Source: Brevibacillus centrosporus (GTDB lineage Bacteria > Bacillota > Bacilli > Brevibacillales > Brevibacillaceae). From it: DNA of 64,000 nucleotides. The stretch is taken from positions 1 through 64,000 of the forward strand of contig NZ_RHHP01000026.1 in assembly GCF_003710815.1 (NCBI RefSeq). Direction: 5' to 3'. Below the pieces are notes generated by a model. It was not told the DNA's origin. It searched no databases and saw nothing but the letters and a program-made list of their open reading frames with translations. This document shows, in pieces, positions 47,952-56,754 of the stretch (positions within the stretch are counted from its first letter, which is position 1; each line of letters begins with the position of its first letter). The translations under genes were made by a program, and so were the position numbers.

Positions 47952-49157
47952 TTATCGGAGAGAGTGACTTCTTCTCCATGCCTCATGCAAGGCTGCCACA
48001 CCCTTTTTAATGGACTCCTCATCACAGTACGTATAGCACAGCCGAGCAAATCGGGTACCGTCCACTCCTTCGAGGTAAAAGTTTTGTCCATCCAAGAAGC
48101 TGACTCCACATTCCAATGCGTGCGTCAGCATCTCCGTCGTATTGACCCCTTCCGGAAAACGCACCCACAAGAAAAAGCCGCCATCTGGAACTTGAAAGTC
48201 AATCTGATCCCCAAAAACGCGACGCAGCTCGGTTACCATGACATCTCTGCGGCTTCGGTACATCTCGTTGATCCGATTCATGTGAGCGGTGTAATCCATC
48301 TTCTGCAGCATTTGCCCCACTACCTCCTGGACAAATACGCTCGTATACCCATCCGACTTAAACAGCTTCATCCTTTCGATCACTTGGCTGTCGGCGATTG
48401 CCCAGCCCATGCGCACGCCAGGAGCAATGATTTTCGAGAACGTGCTAATGTAGACAACCCTCTTTGGCGCGAAGCTGTAGACGGAAGGAAGGTATTCGCC
48501 CGAAAAGCTCAGATCGACATAGGCGTCATCCTCCAGTATGTAGAAGTTATAGCGCAGCACCAGTTTCGCCAGCTTTTCACGCCGAGCAAAAGACAAGGTA
48601 GCTCCTGAGGGATTTTGATAATTGGGCATGATGTAGAGCAGCTTGGGCATTTTACCGCCTGTCTGTTCTGCTTTTTGCAAGGCTGACTCCAGCTCATCCA
48701 CACACAGACCATCCTCATCAATCGGAAACGACCGAATATTCAATCCATTCGTGATAAAGGAGCGAATCGTCCCGAAGAAGGAAGGCGACTCTACCCACAC
48801 CTCATCTCCTTCGTCCGTCAGTACGCGAGTCACCATATCGATCGCCTGCATGGAGCCGGTTGTCACGATGAGCTGATCCTCTTCTGGCTTGATGCCGCGC
48901 AGCGGGGAGCGCTGGGCGATCCAGGCTTGTACCTGCTTTTGCCCTGGTCCTCCGGTATATTGCAGGGCTCTTGTTCCTTCTAATAATAAGGCGGATTGAG
49001 ATGCTTCCTGAAAAGCAGCGATCGGAAAAGCCTGTGGTGCGGGAAATCCATAAGCGAATGGCATAATATCAGGATCAGTCTTGGCATAGGCTGCTCCCAT
49101 GATCGGCAAATCGGGATTTCGTTTCGAGAAAGCGAACTGCTGCGTTACTCTGTTCAT
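47952..49157 (-). CDS. PLP-dependent aminotransferase, MocR/LysN-like catalytic type
   Basis: 401 residues from ATG 49157 (GGTGG upstream); an extension to 49202 lacks support. PLP lysine is in RVVYISTFSKIIAPGVRMGW. YIMPNYQNPSGATLS and ILEDDAYVDLSFSG are typical of the family of 2-aminoadipate-type transaminases, and the MocR N-terminal DNA-binding domain is absent. FAYGFPAPQAFP opens the fold. The substrate cannot be set from sequence; aromatic amino acids or 2-aminoadipate are usual. Confidence 0.9.
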   Translation of the reverse strand: MNRVTQQFAFSKRNPDLPIMGAAYAKTDPDIMPFAYGFPAPQAFPIAAFQEASQSALLLEGTRALQYTGGPGQKQVQAWIAQRSPLRGIKPEEDQLIVTTGSMQAIDMVTRVLTDEGDEVWVESPSFFGTIRSFITNGLNIRSFPIDEDGLCVDELESALQKAEQTGGKMPKLLYIMPNYQNPSGATLSFARREKLAKLVLRYNFYILEDDAYVDLSFSGEYLPSVYSFAPKRVVYISTFSKIIAPGVRMGWAIADSQVIERMKLFKSDGYTSVFVQEVVGQMLQKMDYTAHMNRINEMYRSRRDVMVTELRRVFGDQIDFQVPDGGFFLWVRFPEGVNTTEMLTHALECGVSFLDGQNFYLEGVDGTRFARLCYTYCDEESIKKGVAALHEAWRRSHSLR

Positions 49158-49243
49158 TCCTTTCCACCACCTTGTTTTTATCCAATTCCCTAACGCAAAC
49201 ATACCACAAATGAAAGCGGCGAAAGAATACCGAAATCGGCGCT

Positions 49244-49284
49244 GAAAAAGCCCAGTACCTAAATCGGTACGAGGCTTCTTTTTT
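49244..49284. terminator. Bidirectional terminator
   Basis: AAGCC..GTACC and GGTAC..GGCTT pair around TAAATC, with T-runs on both strands. It ends the amidohydrolase transcript on the minus strand. Confidence 0.8.
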
Positions 49285-49291
49285 TCTCTCT

Positions 49292-50437
49292 TTACTTCCC
49301 TTTAGCAAAAGTCCTAATCACGACATTCGAGAGGATCTCGACCCCTTTTACCAATGCCGACTGGTCAAATTCCATATGCGGATGATGCAGGCCCGGCTTC
49401 AAGTCGCAGCCGAATGCAAGCATCGTCGCCTTGATCTGAGGGCGTTCTACGGTGTAGAAATGGAAGTCTTCTGCCCCCGGACTGACAGGCGCTTCTTCCA
49501 GCTTATCCTCGCCAAGCACATCGATGATCGCTTCCTCCATCAGCTTTTTCGCCTCATCGTTTACTTCGGCTGCCACCATACGAGAGCCTTGCTGCACCTC
49601 GATCGTCGCCCCAAAAGTAGCGGCGGCTCCATCAATCACTTGGCGCACACGGGTAAGCAAATCGTCCATGACTTGATTGGTTTGAGCGCGCAAATCGAGC
49701 GCAAATCGCGCTTTGTCCGGGATGATGTTGTAGCTCTCTCCACCTGCCTGGAGCATTGTCATTTTCACGGTCGCCGGCACTCGTGGATCTGTATGTACCT
49801 GACTGACTCCTGTTATGATCGCGCTGGCTACCTCGATCGCATTGATTCCCAAATGCGGTCTCGCGCCGTGAGCAGATACACCTGTAATTTCTCCATATAA
49901 AAACGTTGCGGCGCCATTGTAGATCGCAGGACCCGCGTAGCCGCCCTTCATCTCCTGGATCGGGCGAAGATGCACGCCGTACAAATAGTCCACATCATCT
50001 ACGACACCTTTTTCCACCAGCTTGAGGGCGCCAGTCCCTTTTTCCTCCGCAGGCTGGAACAAAATTTTCAACGTCCCCGGGGGGCTATATCCCGAAGCGA
50101 TCAACGACTCGACTGCTTCCACGATCAGCGTCATATGCGCGTCATGTCCACAGGAATGGTTGGCTCTCCACTCCCCGTCCACTTCCTGCCAGAGCGCGTC
50201 AATATCAGTCCGCAAGCCCACCACCGGACTTCCTTCGCCCCATTCCGCAACCAGGCCTGTACAATCATCAAACGTCGTTACACGCAGTCCGAGTCTGTGC
50301 ATCCGCTCCGCCAGATACTGTGTGGTCTGCACTTCTTTCCAGCTAATCTCAGGATTGTTGTGCAAATGGCGGAATGTTTCGTCAATAGATGACACACGTG
50401 CCGTCACCGCCTGCTTCAAAGAAATCGTCGTGGACAT
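49292..50437 (-). CDS. M20 family amidohydrolase (AmhX/YxeP-like)
   Basis: 381 residues. The metal-site pattern is clear: NHSCGHDAHMTLIVEAVESL (Cys, His), FQPAEEKGTGALKLVEKG (Glu pair), YGVHLRPIQEMKGG (His), and a final His in GLHHPHMEFD. A lid domain at about 170-290 begins TGVSAHGARPHLG. Enzymes of this type hydrolyse N-acyl amino acids. It is monocistronic and stands alone between terminators. Confidence 0.9.
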   Translation of the reverse strand: MSTTISLKQAVTARVSSIDETFRHLHNNPEISWKEVQTTQYLAERMHRLGLRVTTFDDCTGLVAEWGEGSPVVGLRTDIDALWQEVDGEWRANHSCGHDAHMTLIVEAVESLIASGYSPPGTLKILFQPAEEKGTGALKLVEKGVVDDVDYLYGVHLRPIQEMKGGYAGPAIYNGAATFLYGEITGVSAHGARPHLGINAIEVASAIITGVSQVHTDPRVPATVKMTMLQAGGESYNIIPDKARFALDLRAQTNQVMDDLLTRVRQVIDGAAATFGATIEVQQGSRMVAAEVNDEAKKLMEEAIIDVLGEDKLEEAPVSPGAEDFHFYTVERPQIKATMLAFGCDLKPGLHHPHMEFDQSALVKGVEILSNVVIRTFAKGK

Positions 50438-50494
50438 ACGCGGTTCCTCCTCGAATTCTCTATATTTTTTCTATTATAACACAACAGCCTGCGA

Positions 50495-51007
50495 TCATTT
50501 GCTGGTAAGCCGCAAGATCGCATCCAGCTTTAATTGATCGCGCAGCGTTCCTACAAATCTTACGCGCTGCCTGACACTGGCGTATTGCAGAGCATCTCCT
50601 GCCAGAAGCATATGGATTTCCTTCTCATTTCCATGCAAGATCAAGTCGGCGGGCACGTCCTCTTTCCACTCCCCGCAAGAAGCGCTTCCTTTGACAAAAG
50701 TCATCTGCCACCGGAGCCGGGTATCCACTGCCACAATGCCGATCCGTTTGTCCCATCCTGCTGTCAACAGCCGTACATGAGCCTTCCTTTGCAAACGTTC
50801 TGCCACTTCCATCAGCACCCCACTGATTCCGACCATGCTCGCCCACTCCTCTCCCTCCAATGGGTTCGCGGATGGCTTGGTCGAATCCTTTGACGAGGGA
50901 TGGGAACGCCTGTCGTGTCCTGTCAGCGAGAGCCTCTTTTTCTCGACATGCCGTCGAATCGTTAGAAAAGCCCCCACCCATTTGGGCGGAAGCTCTTGTA
51001 TACGCAT
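50495..51007 (-). CDS. SCP2-like sterol carrier domain protein
   Basis: 170 residues from ATG 51007, three nucleotides after the glyoxalase stop (TAACATG), so translation is coupled. The C-terminal ~100 residues fit an SCP2 fold (LTAGWDKRIGIVAVDTRLRW, EDVPADLILHGNEKEIHMLL, ILRLTSK). The N-terminal ~60 residues have a basic helix with RRHVEKKRLSL. It binds a hydrophobic ligand; which one is unknown. Confidence 0.72.
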   Translation of the reverse strand: MRIQELPPKWVGAFLTIRRHVEKKRLSLTGHDRRSHPSSKDSTKPSANPLEGEEWASMVGISGVLMEVAERLQRKAHVRLLTAGWDKRIGIVAVDTRLRWQMTFVKGSASCGEWKEDVPADLILHGNEKEIHMLLAGDALQYASVRQRVRFVGTLRDQLKLDAILRLTSK

Positions 51008-51008
51008 G

Positions 51009-51401
51009 TTATTCGTCAAATTCGTCCTTATCCAGTCGAACTTCCAGATGATGTCCATCCGGTGTCTCAAAATAGAGATTAAAGCTCGTCGGTCGAGTGA
51101 TTGGACCCCGATAGCAAATATTCTCCGCTTCCAGTTTGTCAACCAGATAGTCCAATTCGGCGCGGCTCGTTACGGAAAAAGCGATGTGGTCGACTTGCCC
51201 CACTCCGCCTTTGCCTTCCCCACCGCTATATGGATGGAGACCAATCCGTGTGTATGTGCCAATTTGAAAGTAGACAGGTGCTCCTTCCACGATATTCTCT
51301 TCTGGGATCGGAACTTCCAAAATGTCTTTAAAAAAATGAGCTACCTTCACGACATCGCTGCAATTCAATGCGATGTGATGAACGCCTTTCAAATGAAACA
51401 T
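51009..51401 (-). CDS. Glyoxalase/VOC-family protein
   Basis: 130 residues. It shows both VOC modules: GVHHIALNCSDVVKVAHFFK, then VDHIAFSVTSRAELDYLVDK and SFNLYFETPDGHHLEV. Metal residues are His in VHHIAL, Glu and His in the C-terminal motif. Likely a dioxygenase or isomerase; the substrate is not evident. It is co-transcribed with the SCP2-like gene. Confidence 0.88.
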   Translation of the reverse strand: MFHLKGVHHIALNCSDVVKVAHFFKDILEVPIPEENIVEGAPVYFQIGTYTRIGLHPYSGGEGKGGVGQVDHIAFSVTSRAELDYLVDKLEAENICYRGPITRPTSFNLYFETPDGHHLEVRLDKDEFDE

Positions 51402-51429
51402 TCACACTGCCTCCCAAGTCAACTTACGG

Positions 51430-51864
51430 TCACGCGCTTTTCTGCGACATTTGCTTTCTCTTATTGTACTGCTTCAGCCGCTCGCTTAACCTTCTCAGAC
51501 GGATCATCAGGGCTTCACGCCATTCCTCATCCTTCAATTCTTTGGCGACGCCCAAAAGATCCAGCGAAATATCGATTTGCTGTTTGAGTACATCGGCGAA
51601 GCTCGCTGCTTCATCCGTCATGGTACAATTCTCAAACAACTCAGTAGTATTGTCAACACTTACGAAATCAGCAAAGTCCACCTCAGGAGCCTGATCTCCC
51701 TGAGCATATTCTACTAGAATTTCATACTCGCCCTCAATAGCGGGATGAACTTCAATTCTGTCACATACAGGACAAAACATGATGGGGACGTTATGCACCA
51801 ACGTTTTATAATGACGGACAGACCCAACCGATCCTACCATTCCGGCACCACAACAATAACTCAT
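51430..51864 (-). CDS. Zinc-knuckle protein of unknown function
   Basis: 144 residues from ATG 51864 (GGAGGG 7 nt upstream); a longer frame starting at 51888 is not needed. CCGAG near the start and CPVCDRIEVHP form a YgiT-like zinc finger. The rest has an acidic middle and a basic C-terminal helix (IRLRRLSERLKQYNKRK). It is a Bacillales-type hypothetical. Confidence 0.75.
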   Translation of the reverse strand: MSYCCGAGMVGSVGSVRHYKTLVHNVPIMFCPVCDRIEVHPAIEGEYEILVEYAQGDQAPEVDFADFVSVDNTTELFENCTMTDEAASFADVLKQQIDISLDLLGVAKELKDEEWREALMIRLRRLSERLKQYNKRKQMSQKSA

Positions 51865-52094
51865 ATAGTCTCCCTCCTTCTTCGCCAAACTATGCTTCGT
51901 TTGGTCGACACTCTGTCTGTATCAGCAATTGTAGCTTACTCACGGCAGATCTCTCTACCCGCAAAAGATACCAATCGATTGATGGCAAATGTAATGGTTC
52001 CCCTATTGTACCTGATTCGCGTCTTACTGACCAATGTTTTCTGACTAGTTTGAAATTATTCCCTGCTCTGCCTAAAGCTTATATTCAGGTTTGA

Positions 52095-52412
52095 TCGAAT
52101 CGGGAGTGGGGAAATGTCCAATCAACCCGATCTGCCTTCGACCAAATCACCAGCTCGACGAAACAATTGTTTGCCCGTACAGATGGCCTCGGCACGGAAA
52201 TGAAACAAATCAGCGAGCAGATGGAAACGATTATTGCAGCCATCGATCACATCTCTGCTATTTCCGAACGTTCTGCCGCCAATTCTCAAAATGTTGCTGC
52301 GGCCGCAGAGGAACAAAATGCCTCCATGCAGGAAATATCCGCAGCGGCAACCATGCTAGCAACGATGGCGGAAGAAATGAACAATGCCGTTCGCGTGTTC
52401 AAGCTGTCGTAA
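52095..52412 (+). pseudogene. Methyl-accepting chemotaxis receptor remnant
   Basis: The frame from 52095 to the stop at 52412 encodes about 105 residues matching only the C-terminal end of a chemotaxis receptor: STRSAFDQITSS, then TIIAAIDHISAISERSAANS and AAAAEEQNASMQEISAAATM, closing with MNNAVRVFKL. Upstream codons are closed by TGA at 52092, and no sensor, membrane or HAMP part precedes it. It is a truncated, non-functional gene. The preceding 200 nt have no clear content. Confidence 0.85.
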
Positions 52413-52422
52413 TGTCACATAG

Positions 52423-52457
52423 AAAAAGCCGAGCGATCATGCATCGCCCGGCTTTTT
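52423..52457. terminator. Bidirectional terminator
   Basis: AAAAAGCCGAGCGAT pairs with ATCGCCCGGCTTTTT around a CATGC loop. It ends the receptor remnant on the plus strand and gcvH on the minus strand. Confidence 0.9.
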
Positions 52458-52467
52458 GCCTGTTTGC

Positions 52468-52848
52468 TTATTCTTTTACCATTGCTTCGTATTTGTCGGC
52501 GGTCAGCAGTTTTTCCAGCTCAGCCGCATCAGACAGCTCTACGACGATCATCCAAGCTTTTTCATATGGCGAGGAGTTGACCAGCTCTGGCGCATCTTCC
52601 AGTTCACCGTTTACTTCTACAACTTTACCGCTCACTGGAGCGTACAGCTCGGAAACCGTTTTGACGGATTCCACACTGCCAAATGGTTCATCTTGTTGAA
52701 TCGTCGCGCCTACTTCTGGCAGCTCGACGAATACGATGTCACCCAGCTCTGCCTGAGCAAAAGCAGAAATGCCAATATAAGCTTTGTTTCCTTCTACACG
52801 TACCCACTCATGCTCTTCACTGTAACGTAGATCTTTCGGGAATTCCAT
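52468..52848 (-). CDS. gcvH: Glycine cleavage system protein H
   Basis: 126 residues. The lipoyl lysine is in PFGSVESVKTVSELYAPVSG. RYSEEHEWVRVEGN opens the protein, and MIVVELSDAAELEKLL closes it. It shuttles the aminomethyl group in glycine cleavage and can supply lipoyl groups. Only a terminator and the aminotransferase gene flank it. Regulated from its own 5' region; no glycine riboswitch is seen. Confidence 0.96.
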   Translation of the reverse strand: MEFPKDLRYSEEHEWVRVEGNKAYIGISAFAQAELGDIVFVELPEVGATIQQDEPFGSVESVKTVSELYAPVSGKVVEVNGELEDAPELVNSSPYEKAWMIVVELSDAAELEKLLTADKYEAMVKE

Positions 52849-53029
52849 CGTTTACGTATCCTCCTATCAGGTACTATCCATACCACATACATATTTGACG
52901 AACATTCGAGGATTCCTCTTCATTCCTCAAAATTCTGAACAGACGTTTTTTCACAAGGTGTAAGGCCCGTTTCTCCCCTTGAAAATATCGGTCGTGTACT
53001 CATTTGTTATTTCCCATAAAATCAGGAAT

Positions 53030-54235
53030 TTATTCGTGCACAGGCGATTTCCGGTTCTGCCTGCTCGTTAATATTCCTGACTGGCGAATGGATTCGGCTG
53101 CTTGCTTCAATACGTCCGGTGTCTGTACCAGGGCAATACGAACATACCCTTCACCTTCCACACCGAATGCACTCCCGGGAATCACGACGACTCCCGTCTC
53201 TTCCAGAAGGGCAAAAGCAAATTCCCTCGAGGTCCAGCCATCGGGTACTTTTGCCCAGACGAACATGGTCGCTTTCGGCGGCTCAATCTGCCAGCCTGCC
53301 TCGGCTAAAGCAGACAGCAGCACATCCCGGCGCTCCTGATAGATCGGTCCCACCGCATTCGCACCACCCGATTTTCGGTCCGCGCGCAATGCTTCTACCG
53401 CCATTTGCTGAACGGGTAAAAAGACACCGTAATCGACATTGGACTTCACGACTGCGAGCGGCTTGATGATATCCGCATTTCCTACGACGTACGCAATCCG
53501 GCAGCCTGCCATATTAAAGCTTTTGGAAAAGGAGTTAAACTCGATTCCTACCTCTTTGGCACCCGAAGCCTGCAAAAAGCTCGGCGGCTTGTATCCGTCA
53601 AACGCCATCTCGGAATACGCCAGATCGTGTACGACGATGATGTCATGACGCTTCGCAAAAGCTACTACCTCTTCAAAGAAGGAGAGGGTCGCTACAGCAG
53701 ACACTGGATTGTTCGGATAGTTCAGGATCATGAACTTCGCCTGCTTCGCCACATCTGCCGGAATGGCATTCAGGTCGGGAAGGAAGCCGTTTTCCCCTCG
53801 AAGGGGCATGGGGTACGGAACTGCGCCCGCTAAATGAACGCTGCCCTCATAGATGGGGTAGCCTGGATCGGGTACCAGCACCAGATCTCCTGGGTCTGAC
53901 CAAGCCAGAGCAAAGTGGGCCAAGCCGTCCTGGGAGCCCATCAGAGAGTGGACCTCTGTTTGCGGATCGAGCTCCACCTCAAAACGGAATTGGTACCAGC
54001 GAGCCACCTCCTCGCGAAACGCAGCCGTTCCCTCACTCAGTGCATAGCCAAACGCGCCTGGCTGCTGAACCGCTTCCACCAGCGTTTCCAGCAAGTGGGA
54101 CTCCGGCTGCTGATCGGGACTTCCGATGCTTAAATCGTAGACCTTTCTCTTTTGGGCCACTTCCCGTTTGCGTGCAGCCATTTCCGAGAAAATAGCCGCA
54201 GATAGATAAGCAAGGCGTTTGGAGGGCTGACGCAT
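53030..54235 (-). CDS. Class I PLP-dependent aminotransferase
   Basis: 401 residues from ATG 54235, which directly follows the ArsC-family stop (TAACTATG) with GGGGAGG upstream. The PLP site is FNSFSKSFNMAGCRIAYVVG. YDLSIGSPDQQPESH and LILNYPNNPVSAVATL-like segments (FMILNYPNNPVSAV) are typical. Close to LL-diaminopimelate/aspartate type transaminases. Substrate unknown. Confidence 0.9.
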   Translation of the reverse strand: MRQPSKRLAYLSAAIFSEMAARKREVAQKRKVYDLSIGSPDQQPESHLLETLVEAVQQPGAFGYALSEGTAAFREEVARWYQFRFEVELDPQTEVHSLMGSQDGLAHFALAWSDPGDLVLVPDPGYPIYEGSVHLAGAVPYPMPLRGENGFLPDLNAIPADVAKQAKFMILNYPNNPVSAVATLSFFEEVVAFAKRHDIIVVHDLAYSEMAFDGYKPPSFLQASGAKEVGIEFNSFSKSFNMAGCRIAYVVGNADIIKPLAVVKSNVDYGVFLPVQQMAVEALRADRKSGGANAVGPIYQERRDVLLSALAEAGWQIEPPKATMFVWAKVPDGWTSREFAFALLEETGVVVIPGSAFGVEGEGYVRIALVQTPDVLKQAAESIRQSGILTSRQNRKSPVHE

Positions 54236-54237
54236 AG

Positions 54238-54600
54238 TTATTTGCCTCCCCACGCTTTTTCCAGTTCTTCTGCCTTAAAGCCAAGTGTCACTGTCTCATC
54301 GTTTGTAATCAGCGGGCGCTTGATCAGCTTGCCGTTGGACGCCAGCAGCTCGAGCATTTCTTCATCTGACATGGTTGGCAGCTTGTCTTTTAGCCCCAGC
54401 TCACGGTATTGCACTCCGCTCACGTTGAACAATTTCCGCAAATCCAGTCCGCTCGCTTTCCAGATACGGCGCAGCTCTTCTTTCGACGGCGGCGCATCCA
54501 CGATCGGAATTTCCTCGAACCCTACACCTTCATCCTGCAGCCATTTCTTCGCTTTGCGGCAGGTGTCGCATTTGTTGTACAGATAGGCTTTTATCGCCAT
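54238..54600 (-). CDS. ArsC/Spx-family thioredoxin-fold protein (YusI-like)
   Basis: 120 residues. The redox CxxC is in YLYNKCDTCRKAKKWLQ at the N-terminus. LFNVSGVQYRELGLKDKLP and GKLIKRPLITNDE are typical of the ArsC-related family, which includes Spx and YusI. RPLI is the conserved cis-Pro segment. In Bacillus a YusI-like gene lies beside gcvH, the same neighbourhood as here. Its enzymatic role is not settled. Confidence 0.88.
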   Translation of the reverse strand: MAIKAYLYNKCDTCRKAKKWLQDEGVGFEEIPIVDAPPSKEELRRIWKASGLDLRKLFNVSGVQYRELGLKDKLPTMSDEEMLELLASNGKLIKRPLITNDETVTLGFKAEELEKAWGGK

Positions 54601-54728
54601 GAAGATTCACCTCGGTCATTTGTGTGGATTGCTTGTATGAAGCTCTTTATCGCTAGCATACCATTGCGCCTGCCACCTGTGCAGCCGCCCATTCGAAAAC
54701 GTAAGCCACTCATCCCTTTTATTCGCAC

Positions 54729-54764
54729 AAAAAACGACAGCCATCCTTACTCTCTGGCTGCCGT
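54729..54764 (-). terminator. Terminator after the 53-residue gene
   Basis: On the minus strand ACGGCAGCCA and TGGCTGTCGT pair (one G-T) and are followed by TTTTTT. Confidence 0.85.
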
Positions 54765-54800
54765 TTCCCTAGTTGCTATGCCTGTCGTTTTGCCGCTTTC

Positions 54801-54962
54801 CTACTGCTGAGCCTGATCGGAGTCCTCGTCCGCTGGATTGACCTGCCACGTCTGGGCGAGTGGCGAAAAAGGGACTCCCAGCTGGGTGGCGTCCTCTCTT
54901 TCGACTGCCTCGGCGAGTGTTCCGGTCAATGGCTCTGTATATTCGATATGTTCATCCCTCAT
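54801..54962 (-). CDS. 53-residue acidic hypothetical protein
   Basis: ATG 54962 follows GGAGGAGAGAAGG. The product, MRDEHIEYTEPLTGTLAEAV to DSDQAQQ, is acidic and probably disordered. It is too short for many gene finders, yet has a strong ribosome site, a clean frame and a terminator behind it. It may be co-transcribed with the DUF2797 gene 52 nt upstream. Confidence 0.7.
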   Translation of the reverse strand: MRDEHIEYTEPLTGTLAEAVEREDATQLGVPFSPLAQTWQVNPADEDSDQAQQ

Positions 54963-55014
54963 GGCCTTCTCTCCTCCCTGCTGTTGCTTTTCAGTTTGAG
55001 GAGTTTGCGTGACT

Positions 55015-55827
55015 TTATGCAGAGGGAGTTGCTGTAATCTCTACCTGATAGCCTGCGTGCTTGCGCGTTTGAAACACACCGTTGTCAAAAATCAGGTACT
55101 GTGCTTTGACGCCAATCAGGCGGCCACCGAGCTTCTCTTCTTTGTCCAGTGTTTTGGAATTGATTTTGTCCAACGATTCCAAAATCGGATAAGTGATATC
55201 CACCCATTCGTCCTCGCGATACTGGAAAGGCTTGAACTCGTCAGGGAAATGGCTGTATACCTCGTCGCGCATCGCGAGCAGGTCGATCTCCTTGACGTCG
55301 CCCTTGAGCATTTTTCGCCAGTTGGTCTTGTCCGGCAAGTATTGGCTGAGATGAAACTCCAGCTGTCCTGCCATGCGGCGTGTAGGTACTTCCGCAATCG
55401 GAATCGCCCGGATCGCCCCCTGATCCACCCAGCGCTTCAGCTGGTTGTGCTTGCGGGTTAAGCCCACCTTCATATCGCTGGAAACCGCCAGATAGACCAA
55501 ATGGGGAATCATGCAGTACGTTTCGCCGAAGCTTTCATCCCGGCAGGTCCCCAAGTCAAAATGACATTCGTGCGGTTTGACGATGCACAGGTCATTTTCC
55601 GGCAGTTTGGTGAAACAGGGGTAGCAATACCCGCTGTTAAAGGTCTTGTTGGTTTTTCGGCCACAGGCGATGCAGTTCTTTTCGCCTAAAAATGTAATCG
55701 ACAGCTCGCTACCCAGCCATTCGTTCAATGGCATGCGCTCCTCGCCAATTTGCAAATAGTAGTCAACAGGCTTGTCCTTCCCGTGATACTCGTGGGTGAG
55801 TCCATGTAAAATACCGCGGAGTTCCAC
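55015..55827 (-). CDS. DUF2797 family protein (GIY-YIG-like)
   Basis: 270 residues from GTG 55827, with GGAGAG 6 nt upstream. A Cys cluster CIACGRKTN and CYPCFTKLP forms a zinc finger near residue 60, then CHFDLGTCRDESFGETYC. YLAVSSDMKVGLTRKHN and AIPIAEVPTRRMAGQLE fit the GIY-YIG-like core of DUF2797. It may be a nuclease or a nucleic-acid binding protein; function is unproven. Confidence 0.85.
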   Translation of the reverse strand: MELRGILHGLTHEYHGKDKPVDYYLQIGEERMPLNEWLGSELSITFLGEKNCIACGRKTNKTFNSGYCYPCFTKLPENDLCIVKPHECHFDLGTCRDESFGETYCMIPHLVYLAVSSDMKVGLTRKHNQLKRWVDQGAIRAIPIAEVPTRRMAGQLEFHLSQYLPDKTNWRKMLKGDVKEIDLLAMRDEVYSHFPDEFKPFQYREDEWVDITYPILESLDKINSKTLDKEEKLGGRLIGVKAQYLIFDNGVFQTRKHAGYQVEITATPSA

Positions 55828-55967
55828 CGAATTCTCTCCTCTCCTATGTACGGTCAACTCATTCTACCATATCCCCTCCCCCTGCTGGACGCTGTTTTCT
55901 TTTGGCAGCATGTTTTCCCTGCAGGGGGTGAACCTAAAGCCATATCTGAACGAAGGAGGCGATCGTC

Positions 55968-56669
55968 ATGCGCCATCGCGCGATCTACGTTTGTCTCGTC
56001 GCCTGCCTTCTTGGCTGGGGCATCATGCCTGTCTGGGCGGGCGCTTCTACTCCGTTTTACGAACCGATCCACCGGATACACACGCAGAAAAAGGTCGTTG
56101 CGCTTACGTTTGATGACGGCCCTGATGCGAAGTACACGCCGAAAATCCTGGAAGTGCTCCATCAGAACAACATACGTGCTACCTTTTTTGTGCTAGGCTC
56201 TCAGGTGGATAAGCATCCTCGGGTCATGCAATGGATTTACAAAGCTGGACACGAGATCGGGAATCACGGCTACCATCATTTGGATCTGAACAAGCTGACC
56301 GAGCATGAGGTCTACGAAGACATCAGGCACGGTGAGCGCTCGATCTTGAGGACGACAGGCATTCTTGCGCAGTACTACCGACCTCCTGGAGGTGTCATGA
56401 CGCATGACGTGATGAACGCTGTCCAGTCCAGCGGCTACGATATCATTCACTGGTCCGTTGACCCACGGGATTGGTCCCTCGCCCGAACCGCTTCCGTCAT
56501 CGCGAAAAGTGTAAAGAGCAACGTCTCCCCTGGCGATATCATCCTCTTTCATGACGGCGGCCTGAACCAGCGTCAGACTGTAGCAGCCCTGCAAGAGCTC
56601 ATTACGGATTTGCGCTCACAGGGATATCGGTTTGTCACCGTCAGCCAGCTGCTGGATGCAGCCAAATGA
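55968..56669 (+). CDS. Secreted polysaccharide deacetylase (PdaB/CE4 type)
   Basis: 233 residues. Signal peptide: LVACLLGWGIMPVWAGA. The NodB domain shows VALTFDDGPDAKYTPKIL (Asp pair), IGNHGYHHLDL (His pair), YRPPGGVMTHDV, WSVDPRDWSLART and DIILFHDGGLNQ. All catalytic residues are present. It deacetylates peptidoglycan or other N-acetyl polysaccharide at the cell surface. It is monocistronic. Confidence 0.93.
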   Translation: MRHRAIYVCLVACLLGWGIMPVWAGASTPFYEPIHRIHTQKKVVALTFDDGPDAKYTPKILEVLHQNNIRATFFVLGSQVDKHPRVMQWIYKAGHEIGNHGYHHLDLNKLTEHEVYEDIRHGERSILRTTGILAQYYRPPGGVMTHDVMNAVQSSGYDIIHWSVDPRDWSLARTASVIAKSVKSNVSPGDIILFHDGGLNQRQTVAALQELITDLRSQGYRFVTVSQLLDAAK

Positions 56670-56684
56670 GCACGACGCCTAGTC

Positions 56685-56735
56685 AGTAGAAAAGCACCAG
56701 CGCTCACTCGATAACGAGGCGTCTGGTGCCTTCTG
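56685..56735. terminator. Terminator between the deacetylase and ABC ATPase genes
   Basis: AGCACCAG and CTGGTGC pair around a long loop with T-rich flanks on both strands. It can serve the two converging genes. Confidence 0.65.
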
Positions 56736-56754
56736 TTTTCCTAACAGCTGCCGG

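Noticed and set aside
51889..52094. Possible N-terminal receptor part before the chemotaxis remnant
   Set aside because: A short hydrophobic frame is present but shows no receptor features and is not in line with the remnant.
52849..53029. Glycine riboswitch upstream of gcvH
   Set aside because: The leader is short and AT-rich and does not show the paired glycine-aptamer core.
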